Below, in pieces: positions 51,447 through 60,530 of a DNA stretch of 63,160 nt (position 1 is its first letter; every line of letters starts with the position of its first letter). Source of the stretch: CAZOAR01 sp964577985 (GTDB lineage Bacteria > Gemmatimonadota > CAZMKB01 > CAZNLH01); the NCBI GenBank assembly GCA_964577985.1, contig CAZOAR010000012.1:1-63160 (forward strand), given 5' to 3'. Position numbers and translations under genes: made by a program. The notes beneath the pieces are model-generated. The model saw nothing but the letters and a program-made list of their open reading frames with translations, was not told where the DNA came from and did not search any database.

Positions 51447-54400
51447 ATGCTGAAATCCATAGCCAGGAAAATCCTGGGAACCAAACATGACAGAGAAGCA
51501 AAAAAGCTCCGGCCGACTGTCGAAGCGATCAATGCATACTTCGAAGAGTACCATAGCCTGAGCGAGGAAGAGCTCAAAGGCAAGACGGAGGAGTTCAGGA
51601 GTCGGATCAAGGAGGGCGAGAGCCTTGATGACATCCTTCCCGAGGTCTTCGCCACGGTAAAAGAGGCGTGCAGGAGGTTGCTGGGCCAGAAATTTCTTGT
51701 TACAGAGCACGAGCTCGAATGGGAGATGGTTCCTTTCGACGTGCAGCTGATTGGCGGCATCGTTCTGCACCAGGGAAAAATAGCGGAAATGGCCACGGGT
51801 GAGGGCAAGACACTCGTGGCTACCATGCCGCTGTATTTGAACGCCCTTGAAAGCAAGGGAGCGCATCTCGTGACTGTCAATGACTACCTGGCCAGACGTG
51901 ACAGCGAGTGGATGGGGGTCATTTTCGAATACCTCGGCCTGACAATCGGGTGTATACAACACGACATGACCCCCGCTGAGAGGCGTGAGGCATACAACTG
52001 CGATATCACGTACGGAACCAACAATGAATTCGGCTTCGATTATCTGAGAGATAACATGGCTCTCAGCATGGAGGACCGTGTCCAGCGGGAGCATCACTAT
52101 GCAATTATCGATGAGGTGGACAGTGTCCTTATAGACGAAGCGAGGACGCCGCTCATCATCTCGGGCCCGGTGGGAGACTCTGACACGCGGGGATATTCGG
52201 ATCTGAGACCTCTCGTGGACAGCCTCAGCAGAGCGCAGAAACAGCTGGTCAACAAAATACTCTCGGAGGCGGAGAGTGAGATCGGGGATGGAAATGAATA
52301 CGAAGGTGGGATCAAGCTCCTGCAGGCATCGAGAGGAATGCCGAAAAACAAGAAGCTCCTCAAGATTCTGAAGGAAACGGGGATGAAGAAACTCCTTCAG
52401 AAGATCGAGGCAGATTTCATGAGAGAGAAACGCCTCCATGAACTGGATGATGATCTATACTTCTCGATGGACGAGAAGGGCCACAACGTGAACCTCTCGG
52501 ACATGGGTCGAGAGAAATTATCGCCGGGTGACAAGGAACTTTTCGTCATCCCTGACCTTGGAGAAGGCTTTCACGAAATCGATTCGAATGAAGCTCTCTC
52601 CGCGGAGGAGAAGCGGAAGCGCAAGGCCGACCTCGAGAAGGAGTACAGCGAAAAAAGCGAGAAGATACACATCATCTCTCAGTTGCTGAAGGCCTATGTG
52701 CTATTCGAGAAAGATGTGGAGTACGTCCTCCAGGAGAACAAGGTCCTGATCGTAGACGAGTTCACCGGAAGGCTCATGCCCGGAAGGAGATACAGCGATG
52801 GACTGCACCAGGCGATAGAGGCGAAGGAAGGTGTCAAGGTCGAGGGTGAAACCCAGACCCTTGCGACCATAACGCTTCAGAATTTCTTCCGGCTGTACAC
52901 CAAGCTCGCAGGAATGACCGGGACCGCAGAGACGGAAGAGAACGAGTTTTATGAGATATACAAGCTGGAGGTCATAGTTATTCCAACCAACCGGCCGGTT
53001 CGCAGAATCGACTATGAAGATGTGATATACAAAACGAGACGAGAGAAGTATAACGCTATTATCGAAGAGATAGCCGCCGAACACGAGAGAGGGCGTCCTG
53101 TCCTGGTGGGAACAGTAACGGTCGATGTCTCCGAGACCTTGAGCAGGATGCTCAAACGTCGGGGTATCAAGCACCACGTTCTGAACGCCAAACACCACCA
53201 GAAGGAAGCGGATATAGTGGTAAAGGCGGGGCAGCCCGGGGCCGTCACCATTGCTACCAACATGGCGGGTAGGGGGACGGACATCAAGCTCGGGGAGGGA
53301 GTCATACGCTGCTCCGGGTGCATAATCCGCCACGGTGAGGACGTCGCCGGGAGTGACAATCCAGGCGATAACATCCCGGACGGAGGGGATGAGTCGTATT
53401 GTCTGGAGAACATACCGTGCGGCCTGCACATAGTTGGAACGGAGAGACACGAATCGAGGCGGATCGACAGGCAGCTGAGGGGGAGGAGCGCCAGACAGGG
53501 TGACCCCGGATCAAGCAAGTTCTTCCTCTCCCTTGAGGACGACCTCATGCGCCTCTTTGGTTCAGACAGGATTGCCGGCGTGATGGATAAGCTGGGTGCC
53601 GAGGAGGGTGAACCGATCGTTCACCCTCTGGTCACCAGGTCGATCGGACGAGCGCAGAAGAAGGTGGAGGGCCACAATTTCGAGATTCGCAAACATCTCC
53701 TCGAGTATGACGATGTGATGAACCAGCAGAGAGAAGTCATCTACGATCAACGTCTCTATGCCCTCGAGGGGCAGGAGCTCGAGAGGCAGGTCCTGGATGC
53801 TGTGGAAGGAACGTTTGAGTCAAGGGTGGAACAGTTTGCGAGCCCTGATTCGTATCCCGACGAGTGGGACCTGGAGGGCCTTTCGAGAGACATGCAGGCG
53901 AATTTCCTTGCGAATTTCCCGGTCGGAGATATCGATCTCAACGAATTGACTTATGACAGCCTCAAGGAACGAGTGGCTGAGACGGCCAGGACGTCATTTA
54001 CGGAGCGGCTGGAATCGCTTGAAGAAGAGTTCAGGACCCCGATACTTCAGAGGATCCTCCTTGCCGTGCTTGACGACCGCTGGAAAGAGCACCTGCGTGA
54101 CATTGATCATCTGAAGAGCGGGATATCGTTCGTGGCGTACGGCCAGAAAGATCCTCTTCTCGAATACAAACAGGAAGCCTATAGAATGTTTGTCGATCTT
54201 CTCGGGGAGATCAAGAAAAAGGTGACCACACTCTTTTTCAAGGCTCGCTTCGTTCCCCAGGAGAGAGTCGCGAGGAGAGAGACTCAGGGGATGCAACTCC
54301 GACATGCGGCACCTGTGTCAGCATTTACGGGGGCGGGAGCAGGAGGGGAGGGAGGCCATGCTTCACAGTCGGCCGAGGCCGGTGGCGGAAAGAAAAGGCC

Positions 54401-54485
54401 TGTAGTAAAGACTGAAAGAGTGGGCAGAAATGATCCATGTCCCTGTGGCAGCGGTTTGAAGTACAAGAAATGTTGTGGAAGGTAA
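51447..54485 (+). CDS. secA: Preprotein translocase ATPase SecA
   Basis: SecA drives secretion through SecYEG. The 1012-residue protein is longer than E. coli SecA (901). Walker A ATGEGKT (about 116-122), DEVDS (about 222), the second motor domain (GTVTVDVSETLSRMLKRRGI, NMAGRGTDIKLGEGV), the helical scaffold (DRWKEHLRDIDHLKSGISF) and the zinc-binding C-terminus (NDPCPCGSGLKYKKCCG) are present. Extra length lies at about 245-410 (a charged insert) and about 617-655 (Cys- and Asp-rich, CSGCIIRHGED), as in several FCB-type SecAs. A 75-bp part (54076-54150) recurs at 58293-58367. Confidence 0.96.
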   Translation: MLKSIARKILGTKHDREAKKLRPTVEAINAYFEEYHSLSEEELKGKTEEFRSRIKEGESLDDILPEVFATVKEACRRLLGQKFLVTEHELEWEMVPFDVQLIGGIVLHQGKIAEMATGEGKTLVATMPLYLNALESKGAHLVTVNDYLARRDSEWMGVIFEYLGLTIGCIQHDMTPAERREAYNCDITYGTNNEFGFDYLRDNMALSMEDRVQREHHYAIIDEVDSVLIDEARTPLIISGPVGDSDTRGYSDLRPLVDSLSRAQKQLVNKILSEAESEIGDGNEYEGGIKLLQASRGMPKNKKLLKILKETGMKKLLQKIEADFMREKRLHELDDDLYFSMDEKGHNVNLSDMGREKLSPGDKELFVIPDLGEGFHEIDSNEALSAEEKRKRKADLEKEYSEKSEKIHIISQLLKAYVLFEKDVEYVLQENKVLIVDEFTGRLMPGRRYSDGLHQAIEAKEGVKVEGETQTLATITLQNFFRLYTKLAGMTGTAETEENEFYEIYKLEVIVIPTNRPVRRIDYEDVIYKTRREKYNAIIEEIAAEHERGRPVLVGTVTVDVSETLSRMLKRRGIKHHVLNAKHHQKEADIVVKAGQPGAVTIATNMAGRGTDIKLGEGVIRCSGCIIRHGEDVAGSDNPGDNIPDGGDESYCLENIPCGLHIVGTERHESRRIDRQLRGRSARQGDPGSSKFFLSLEDDLMRLFGSDRIAGVMDKLGAEEGEPIVHPLVTRSIGRAQKKVEGHNFEIRKHLLEYDDVMNQQREVIYDQRLYALEGQELERQVLDAVEGTFESRVEQFASPDSYPDEWDLEGLSRDMQANFLANFPVGDIDLNELTYDSLKERVAETARTSFTERLESLEEEFRTPILQRILLAVLDDRWKEHLRDIDHLKSGISFVAYGQKDPLLEYKQEAYRMFVDLLGEIKKKVTTLFFKARFVPQERVARRETQGMQLRHAAPVSAFTGAGAGGEGGHASQSAEAGGGKKRPVVKTERVGRNDPCPCGSGLKYKKCCGR

Positions 54486-54644
54486 TGTTATTTATAGAAC
54501 ATCGATAATTCCCGAATCACATTATACCTGATAAGCGGAGATATTTCAATCTGAGTATGCGGATCGGGCCACGGTTGGCAGGCGGTCGAGAGTGGGAAGT
54601 CAAGCCATGGAGTGGTTATTCAGAGTGATTTGAGTGATGGTCAT

Positions 54645-54887
54645 TGAACGAGCCCGACCTGGCTCGCCTACAGCCTCACGGGGCCGGGCAGCATGTTCCT
54701 CCCTCCGCTCGGCGTCACGCTCGATCTGGCCAACCCGTCGCGGGCGGCCGGCCCGACCATGACCGACGGACAGGGCGAATTGCAGTGGACCCTGCCGATT
54801 CCCGCGGCAGCCGCGGGCCTGAACGTGTGGGTGCAGGCGGTACAGTCCGGGAAGCTCTCCAACCGGGTGGACACCTCGGTGCAATAG
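54645..54887 (+). pseudogene. C-terminal fragment of a secreted protein in a GC-rich block
   Basis: The frame opens after a TGA and reads TWLAYSLTGPGSMFLPPLGV, then DLAN and a WTLPIPAAAAGLNVWVQA end, a C-terminal pattern common in secreted proteins of planctomycete-like and delta-type bacteria. There is no N-terminus or ribosome site. Base composition is visibly more GC-rich than the neighbouring genes. It converges, 26 bp apart, on the AsnA tail, as two intact genes would in a donor genome. Confidence 0.6.
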
Positions 54888-54913
54888 CCGCGGATCGGGG
54901 ACGCGCGAAGGGC

Positions 54914-55228
54914 CTACTCCAGCACGTGGATGTTCTTCTTCGCGCAGATTTCCTTGAGCCGCTTCGGCCACACCGTCACGTTCACCTCGCCCAGGTGCGC
55001 CTTGCGGAGCATCAGCATGTAGGTGCGTGACTGGCCGATCCCTCCGCCGATCGAGAGGGGAATCTCGTCGTTGATGATCGCCTGGTGGTAGGGCAACTGC
55101 AGGTCGTCCTGCAGGCCCGCCATCTGCATCTGTTTGATGAGCGACTCCCGCGTGACGCGGATCCCCATCGAGGTCAGTTCGTGCCGGCGATTCGTCACGT
55201 GGTTCCAGACGAGGATGTCGCCGTTGCG
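54914..55228 (-). pseudogene. asnA: C-terminal third of aspartate-ammonia ligase
   Basis: About 104 residues match the AsnA C-terminus: GDILVWNHVTNRRHELTSMG, LQLPYHQAIINDEIP, LSIGGGIGQSRTYM, HLGEVNVTVWP and the end CAKKNIHVLE. AsnA is normally about 330 residues, so the N-terminal two thirds are gone. Upstream, the frame fuses without a stop to an unrelated transposase fragment at about 55229. The GC-rich composition continues from the preceding fragment, so both probably belong to one transferred or mis-joined block. Confidence 0.8.
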
Positions 55229-55504
55229 CTGTAAGAGTTGCTGCCATTGTCTTCTCGAGTGAGTGGGCGGCGGCTTCTCCCGGGCGACTTCTCTCTCAGC
55301 TCCAGGTGCCTTCGCCCGTCCGGCCCCGAGTGATCGGGACGAGTAAACGCCGTAGTAGTGGATCAGTCTCTCATAATGTCCTGGGATATGGGTGGTGAGT
55401 CGTGCGATGAACTCCAGCGGAGAGAGTTGTTGGGTCTGCGGCTTGAGGAAGCCGTCAGGAGGGTTGAGTGGAATGAGGCTTCGCAACAGAACGCGATCGA
55501 TCAT
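55229..55504 (-). mobile_element. IS91-like transposase remnant
   Basis: About 92 residues resemble the C-terminal part of IS91-type (Y2) transposases: LSPLEFIARLTTHIPGHYER, IHYYGVYSSRSLG and SRRQWQQLLQ. The catalytic Tyr region and the Cys-rich end (normally following the RRxW..L segment) are missing. A TAG lies upstream in frame near 55540. It joins the AsnA tail in frame, giving an apparent 196-residue chimera (54914-55504) that should not be read as one real protein. Confidence 0.7.
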
Positions 55505-55556
55505 ATTCTTATTCCCGACAGGTCCTGATAATTTCCACTATTTGCCGATATTCTTC

Positions 55557-55585
55557 TTGACAGTTTTGTTTTCTTGTGGTATTAT
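55557..55585 (+). promoter_or_regulatory. Near-consensus sigma-70 promoter
   Basis: TTGACA (55557-55562) and TATTAT (55580-55585) are 17 bp apart, matching 11 of 12 bases. It faces the small hypothetical gene and the membrane sulfatase-fold gene. On the minus strand, 55617-55745 also holds a short open frame of 43 codons, with unknown meaning. Confidence 0.65.
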
Positions 55586-55744
55586 GTGAAACGCATTGCA
55601 GGACAAACTGCTAACTATAGCGAATCGTCAATCCCAGCCCCTTCTCCCCTCAGACATTTGGCGATTACATCGGCCGTGCGGATCGCCGGGTCGGGCTGAT
55701 GAAAACTCTCCTTCACATATTCGCAGTGGAGGGTGAGCGGCTTC

Positions 55745-56026
55745 ATGTTTGCCGGTGAGCCAATCCCTGACCGGAAGCGAGCGAATACATACCCCGAGGC
55801 GCTGGCAGAGATATTTGGGAGACTGAACTACGGCAGCCACTCCGAATTCGTTCGGTGTGGGGTCGATGAGCTGTATGACCACTTGGTCTTTGACGTCAAG
55901 ACCCGAACGAGAATCAGCACGGAACTGATGAAGGAAGAAGACCGGGACATGTTTGTCGTTGTATATACCGCAACGGACGCCGCCGGTCAGCTGACGAGAA
56001 GTGCATTATGGCTCAACGAAAAGTAA
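55745..56026 (+). CDS. Hypothetical protein, 93 residues
   Basis: I do not recognise this small soluble-looking protein. It has mixed charge, no membrane segment, and a beta-rich C-terminal stretch (MFVVVYTATDAAGQLTRSAL). The ATG at 55745 follows GAGGGTGAG; GTG 55733 is also open. Its TAA overlaps an ATG of the next gene (TAATG at 56024-56028), and a near-consensus promoter lies about 160 bp upstream, which supports real expression together with the sulfatase-fold gene. Confidence 0.55.
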   Translation: MFAGEPIPDRKRANTYPEALAEIFGRLNYGSHSEFVRCGVDELYDHLVFDVKTRTRISTELMKEEDRDMFVVVYTATDAAGQLTRSALWLNEK

Positions 56027-58020
56027 TGGCAAAGCGCTCAAAATCGGTTGCTGATCCCGGGAAGCAATCGTCGTTTCTCGATCATCTGTCGCGGGCGCTC
56101 ATTGCTGGAGCGATTGCGGGGATTGTTATCGGTCTGACGGAGATCGCTCTCACGACCCCACTGTTTGTGCAGAACTTTCTGAATTTCGGGCACGGAGTGG
56201 GTCTGGGATCCAAGATATCGCTCCATCTCCTTTTTTTCCCCACCATATGCTATGTCGTTTCCCTTATATGCATGAATCTTCTCGTGGCTGCGGTCGCTGG
56301 TCTGATCGCAGGAATGGACAACGGGTTCAGTCCAACAAGCGACATGCGGTTGTATACGTTGTGCAACACACTTTTTATATCGCTCTTTATGGCCTCTCTG
56401 CTTCTGGTCGAAAAGGGCAAATGGCTGGAATCATTTCTGAATCGGTTTGGAACGGTTGGTTTTGTAGTTGTCTGCCTTATCGTTCTCGCTCTCTTTCTCT
56501 CTGGTAACCATCTACTGTTTCGTCTTCTCCCGCGAAAGAGGTTTTACCGAAACGCGGTGACGATAGCAATTCCACTGTTCCTTGTCGGAACGCTCATCTT
56601 TATATCACGAAAGCGAGAATCTGGAGTTTCCCCGGATGCCGAGAGCTCCTCAGATACCCTGCTCCGGTCTGAAGAAAGAAGGGACAACGTCCTCCTGATA
56701 ACCATAGACACGCAGAGGGCGGACTACATAGGGGCCTACGATAAAAGCAGAGATATCACGCCAAACATCGATCGTCTCTCGACCAAAGGCGTCCGTTTTG
56801 ATCTCTGTGTTTCCCAGGCGACGGTCACGTTGCCTTCCCACACATCGATTCTGACCGCGACCTACCCGATCTTTCATGGTGTTCGGACCAACAGCGATTA
56901 CATGGCCGGTCCTTCTCTGATCACGCTCGCAGAAGTGTTGAAGGAAAATGGATTCAGAACGGGAGCGTTCGTGAGCGCGTTTGTTCTCGATAGCCGGTTC
57001 GGGCTGGATCAGGGATTTGATGTCTATGACAGCAACGCCAGCTGGGCTTCTATTCTCTTCACGAGTTTTGTCAAGAGGACTGTCTTCTCGAATAGTGTCC
57101 GCAGAATTCTTTCTCTGGAATCAAACCCCGTAGAGAGAAGTGCCGAGGCCACAAATGAAAAGGTCGTGGATTGGCTTCGAGAAAAGGATGAGAGATCGTT
57201 CTTTGTATGGGTGCACTATTTTGATCCTCACACTTATTCGCCGCCGCAAGAGTACCGCGATCGATTTCTTGCCCTGCTTGACGGTAACATCGATGGAGAG
57301 GTAACCATTTCCACGTCCGCGGGGGAAAAGCAGCTCTCACGCGCCAGGGTCGAAAGACATAAACTCCTCTATCAGGCAGAGGTGTCATATACTGATGCAT
57401 CCATCGGCAACCTCCTTGAATCACTCGAGCAGCTCGATCTCCTCAAGAACACGCTGGTGGTCCTCACCGCCGACCATGGAGAATCGTTTGGAGAAAACAA
57501 AAACTGGGGACACGGAACGGCCCTCAATATTCAGGCTCTCCACATCCCCCTGGTTTTCTACAGACCGGGTCGCCTCCCGCAAGGAGTAGTCGTTGATGGC
57601 CTGAGCCAGAGCGTAGATATCATGCCAACGATACTCGACTATCTCGAAATAGAAGGGCCTGAAGAGATGCAGGGCTCAAGTCTTCTTCCCTATTTCGAGA
57701 ATGAGACGACATTGCCTGATCGCTCCTCATACTGTGAAGCGATGACGCCGATTGTCGAGGAAGAAAAGCTGATGGGGCTCGCCACCGAAAGCTGGAAATA
57801 TGTCATGACTCCGTGGGGATCCGAGGAAGAACTCTTTGACCTTCGGGAAGATCCGGAAGAAACAGCTAATGTCGCCCGCGCGAGACCAGAGTTGGCCCTG
57901 CAGATGAAAGCCAGGCTCGAGAGTATCGTTGAGACAATGTCCTCGACGGATAAAGAGCAGCGTATCGAGCTTGACGAAGAGGCAGAAGAAGCTCTGCGGG
58001 CGCTCGGGTATCTTCAATAG
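56026..58020 (+). CDS. Membrane-anchored sulfatase-fold hydrolase/transferase, Thr nucleophile
   Basis: About 664 residues: five or so N-terminal membrane helices (about 20-195) followed by an alkaline-phosphatase-superfamily domain (LLITIDTQRADYIGAYD, VTLPSHTSILTATYP, LTADHGESFGENKNWGHG, RPGRLPQGVV). The active site reads T-x-P-S-H rather than C/S-x-P-x-R, so it is not a formylglycine sulfatase; phosphoglycerol or phosphoethanolamine transfer, or phosphodiester hydrolysis, outside the membrane is likely. It ends ALRALGYLQ. A start at 56008 is also open. It lies between scar sequences. Confidence 0.85.
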   Translation: MAKRSKSVADPGKQSSFLDHLSRALIAGAIAGIVIGLTEIALTTPLFVQNFLNFGHGVGLGSKISLHLLFFPTICYVVSLICMNLLVAAVAGLIAGMDNGFSPTSDMRLYTLCNTLFISLFMASLLLVEKGKWLESFLNRFGTVGFVVVCLIVLALFLSGNHLLFRLLPRKRFYRNAVTIAIPLFLVGTLIFISRKRESGVSPDAESSSDTLLRSEERRDNVLLITIDTQRADYIGAYDKSRDITPNIDRLSTKGVRFDLCVSQATVTLPSHTSILTATYPIFHGVRTNSDYMAGPSLITLAEVLKENGFRTGAFVSAFVLDSRFGLDQGFDVYDSNASWASILFTSFVKRTVFSNSVRRILSLESNPVERSAEATNEKVVDWLREKDERSFFVWVHYFDPHTYSPPQEYRDRFLALLDGNIDGEVTISTSAGEKQLSRARVERHKLLYQAEVSYTDASIGNLLESLEQLDLLKNTLVVLTADHGESFGENKNWGHGTALNIQALHIPLVFYRPGRLPQGVVVDGLSQSVDIMPTILDYLEIEGPEEMQGSSLLPYFENETTLPDRSSYCEAMTPIVEEEKLMGLATESWKYVMTPWGSEEELFDLREDPEETANVARARPELALQMKARLESIVETMSSTDKEQRIELDEEAEEALRALGYLQ

Positions 58021-58190
58021 CCCGGTTTGTCGACCCTAAGGCCCTTTCCTTCTCGCTGTTCATCGAGCTTCCCGCTGAAGTATTTTTCCAGGTTGGCGAT
58101 CATCGCCGCAATAGTGAAACGTGAGTTCACCCTTTTAAGCCCATTTCCCCCGTATTCCTTGAGCGCTCGGATCCGGTATATGCTGATCCA
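58014..58190 (-). pseudogene. C-terminal remnant of a GT4-type glycosyltransferase
   Basis: Read on the minus strand after a TGA, 58 codons give ALKEYGGNGLKRVNSRFTIA and AAMIANLEKYFSGKL before a stop. This is the usual ending of family 4 glycosyltransferases (GxNGxxRVxxxFT...MxxxxEKxY). No start or upstream domain remains. It converges on, and slightly overlaps, the end of the sulfatase-fold gene. Confidence 0.5.
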
Positions 58191-58292
58191 TCATGAACCC
58201 TGCAGGATCGGTGTCTGTGGGTGAGTGGATGGAGCGGAAGAGAGATGAGAAGATCAGTCCAGCGATGATTCCCCAAAAAGTACCGGGTAGCA

Positions 58293-58367
58293 ACCGCTGG
58301 AAAGAGCACCTGCGTGACATTCATCATCTGAAGAGCGGAATATCCTTCGTGGCGTACATCCGGAAAG
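58293..58367 (+). repeat. 75-bp partial copy of secA
   Basis: This segment matches secA 54076-54150 with only a few mismatches, encoding RWKEHLRDI-HLKSGISFVAY in frame with the original reading. No other secA sequence surrounds it. The two copies are direct repeats enclosing the scar region and the membrane sulfatase-fold gene. The rest of 58191-58499 holds no gene I can support. Confidence 0.9.
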
Positions 58368-58499
58368 TCCCTCCGGCAGGTCCTGAGCCCGGCTGATGGC
58401 ACCGATCTTGCCACGTTCCTCCCTTAGAAACTGTTGATTTGGCCCGCAACCGGAGGGACAGCATTGATAAGAGCCAGGTCGAGAGCGAGTCTGACCCCG

Positions 58500-59144
58500 A
58501 TGGACATGGACTTCATACTCAATACTCTTTCCAGGGGTGATCGAAAGAAGAAAGCTATCGAAAAACTAATCATCAGAGAGAAAAACTTCATCGATCACCT
58601 CCTGGATCGAGTAGAGCTGTTTGACCAGATAGCCAGAGAGAGAGAATTCACACGTATATCGCCATCTCTCTATTTTTATGTTTTGATGCGCCATGGCCTG
58701 AAGCGGTCCGGCATAGACAACAGGGCGGTATCAGACTATATTGCGACACTCCTGGCCGAGTTCGTGATCCGTGAAAGGCTGTACAGGGTGTCGATAACCC
58801 ATGATGAAATTTATCACTATGTTGTTGATCTCCTCGGGAGTCTTGATGGCGCTGACCCGAGGAACAAGTTCCTCATCCGGACGCATATCGGTAATTACAG
58901 CCTCTTTCTGCTGGGCATATTCCTGGAGTACATAAGATCCAACCATGAGTATGGCAGGTCTATTCCTGGAATCAACTATTACGAGGAGATGGGAAGCACA
59001 AGCTACATCGTGGCGGCTGAGAACCGTTTCGCAGAGCAACTGGAGCTGGTAGAGGTGCTTACCTTGATGGGGGAAAACTTTCATATCATTCGGAAATCTT
59101 TGAACTACATCTCGGAAAACTATCTCCATCTACACTCTGTTTAG
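58500..59144 (+). CDS. Conserved-looking hypothetical protein
   Basis: About 214 residues, mostly alpha-helical, with many charged and aromatic residues and no membrane helix or signal (MDMDFILNTLSRGDRKKKAI, then YFYVLMRHGLKR and SYIVAAENRFAEQLELVEVL). I do not recognise the family. The regular codon pattern and length argue for a real gene. The frame opens at 58434, but ATG 58500 or 58506 gives a more natural start. A plus-strand RidA gene follows. Confidence 0.65.
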   Translation: MDMDFILNTLSRGDRKKKAIEKLIIREKNFIDHLLDRVELFDQIAREREFTRISPSLYFYVLMRHGLKRSGIDNRAVSDYIATLLAEFVIRERLYRVSITHDEIYHYVVDLLGSLDGADPRNKFLIRTHIGNYSLFLLGIFLEYIRSNHEYGRSIPGINYYEEMGSTSYIVAAENRFAEQLELVEVLTLMGENFHIIRKSLNYISENYLHLHSV

Positions 59145-59187
59145 CATCGAACCCCTACTCCGTCCAAGCTGAGGCAGGGAGTGTGCC

Positions 59188-59592
59188 ATGAATGATATCA
59201 GACGGTGTGTCTCTTCGGGATCGCCCTTCGAGGGCCTGATCGGCTTTTCCCGGGCGGTGCGGGCGGGAGATCATATTGCCGTCTCAGGGACCGCCCCGAT
59301 AGGCCCTGACGGCGTTACCGCAGGAACGGGTGACGCCTATCTTCAAAGCAGGCGGTGTCTTGAGATAATAGGGCAGTCGCTGGAGCAGCTGGGCGCGAGC
59401 CTGGAGGATGTAATACGTACGCGTGTCTACCTCGTGGACATGGATGACCTGGCAAAGGTTGCACAGTCTCACAGTGAGGCCTTCGAGGAGATGGCGCCAG
59501 CGTCCACGTTCATAAAAGTGAACGGCTTTATCGATCCGGACTGGCGAGTGGAGATAGAAGCCGATGCGATCGTGGACAGGGAAAGCGGATGA
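59188..59592 (+). CDS. RidA-family enamine/imine deaminase
   Basis: RidA proteins hydrolyse reactive enamines such as 2-aminoacrylate. The 134-residue protein has AVSGTAPIGPDG, the conserved RTRVYLVDMDD (Arg for substrate carboxylate) and WRVEIEADAIV near the end with the Glu. The N-terminus is slightly extended. AGGGAG precedes the ATG. Confidence 0.88.
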   Translation: MNDIRRCVSSGSPFEGLIGFSRAVRAGDHIAVSGTAPIGPDGVTAGTGDAYLQSRRCLEIIGQSLEQLGASLEDVIRTRVYLVDMDDLAKVAQSHSEAFEEMAPASTFIKVNGFIDPDWRVEIEADAIVDRESG

Positions 59593-59649
59593 TGCTATAG
59601 CCTCTCCCGTTTGATGGTTCCAGGATCTCCGGCGGCGTGCAGGGAGATG

Positions 59650-60237
59650 CTATTCTCCTGGATGTACTCCCTCTATGTTCAGTTCAACCGTGATCTCATC
59701 CCCTACCACAAGTCCTCCACCGTCCAACGTCTCGCTCCACGATATCCCATAGTCCTTCCGGTGCATGCTCCATGAGCTTTCGAGGCCTACACGGGCGTTA
59801 CCCCACGGGTCGGTGATAGGCCCGGTCAATTTGAAAGGGATCTCAACCTCGCGACTGGTTCCGTGCATCGTAAATGTGCCGGCGCAGATGAACTGATTCC
59901 CGCTTCTCCGAATCTCACGGCTCTGAAACGTAATATCAGGATATTTTTCCACGTCGAAAAAGTCCGCGGATTTGAGATGTGTGTCCCGCTTCTCGTCTCC
60001 CGTATCGATCGAGGAGGCATCTATCTTTCCGCTGATCTCCCATTGCGCGGGATCCTTACCGTCAACGGTGATGGTTCCCTCGAAACTGGAAAAGTGGCCT
60101 TTGACCGTACTGATCACCATGTGGCGGGCGCCGAATTCGACGGTGCTGTGTACGTTGTCCACGCTGTAATCCGTTGCTCCACGGAGTAGCGCGGGGGCAA
60201 GAAACAGAATAATGGCAGCTGTCCGCAGTTGTTTCAT
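59650..60237 (-). CDS. YceI-family periplasmic protein
   Basis: The 195-residue protein has a signal peptide (about 1-20) and a YceI lipocalin-like barrel that binds isoprenoid lipids: YSVDNVHSTVEFGARHMVIS, GTITVDG, DFFDVEKYPDITFQS and TMHGTSREVEIPF. It faces RidA convergently. A plausible promoter (TTGCGA 60299-60294, TATCTT 60277-60272, 16-bp spacer) precedes it. Function is probably in isoprenoid quinone or stress handling. Confidence 0.92.
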   Translation of the reverse strand: MKQLRTAAIILFLAPALLRGATDYSVDNVHSTVEFGARHMVISTVKGHFSSFEGTITVDGKDPAQWEISGKIDASSIDTGDEKRDTHLKSADFFDVEKYPDITFQSREIRRSGNQFICAGTFTMHGTSREVEIPFKLTGPITDPWGNARVGLESSWSMHRKDYGISWSETLDGGGLVVGDEITVELNIEGVHPGE

Positions 60238-60271
60238 CGAGCACTCCTTTCTTCGCTCAGGTTCAGAGGGG

Positions 60272-60299
60272 AAGATAGCATTATTGAACGTGATCGCAA
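60272..60299 (-). promoter_or_regulatory. Candidate YceI promoter
   Basis: TTGCGA (60299-60294) and TATCTT (60277-60272) on the minus strand are 16 bp apart, each four of six consensus bases. The divergent SOD gene has a similar weak pair (TTGAAG 60343-60348, TATATC 60365-60370). Confidence 0.3.
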
Positions 60300-60530
60300 G
60301 TCCCGCAGGTGCAGGATTCTCAAGTGGTGTTATGACCAGCCCTTGAAGTTGTCTCAGGAAAAACTATATCCATAAGCATGAGAGAATGCAAAGCCGTGTC
60401 AGAGGAACGCGTTTACTCGAGGCGATGCCCTTCGCGGCCTTTGACGACAACGTTGGAATTGGCAGCCGTGTCGCCCTGAAGCTCAATTCAGTCTGGCGGG
60501 TCATGAGACTGCTCAGGAGGAGGATCAAGA

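Noticed and set aside
51435..52439. 334-codon minus-strand frame opposite secA
   Set aside because: It mirrors the conserved SecA coding sequence; codon structure belongs to secA.
54600..55247. 215-codon minus-strand frame
   Set aside because: Proline- and arginine-rich antisense reading of the GC-rich block; other frames carry recognisable AsnA and secreted-protein sequence.
54076..58367. Composite transposon bounded by the two secA direct repeats
   Set aside because: The repeats are internal secA sequence without terminal inverted repeats or an intact transposase, so a simple transposon is not supported.
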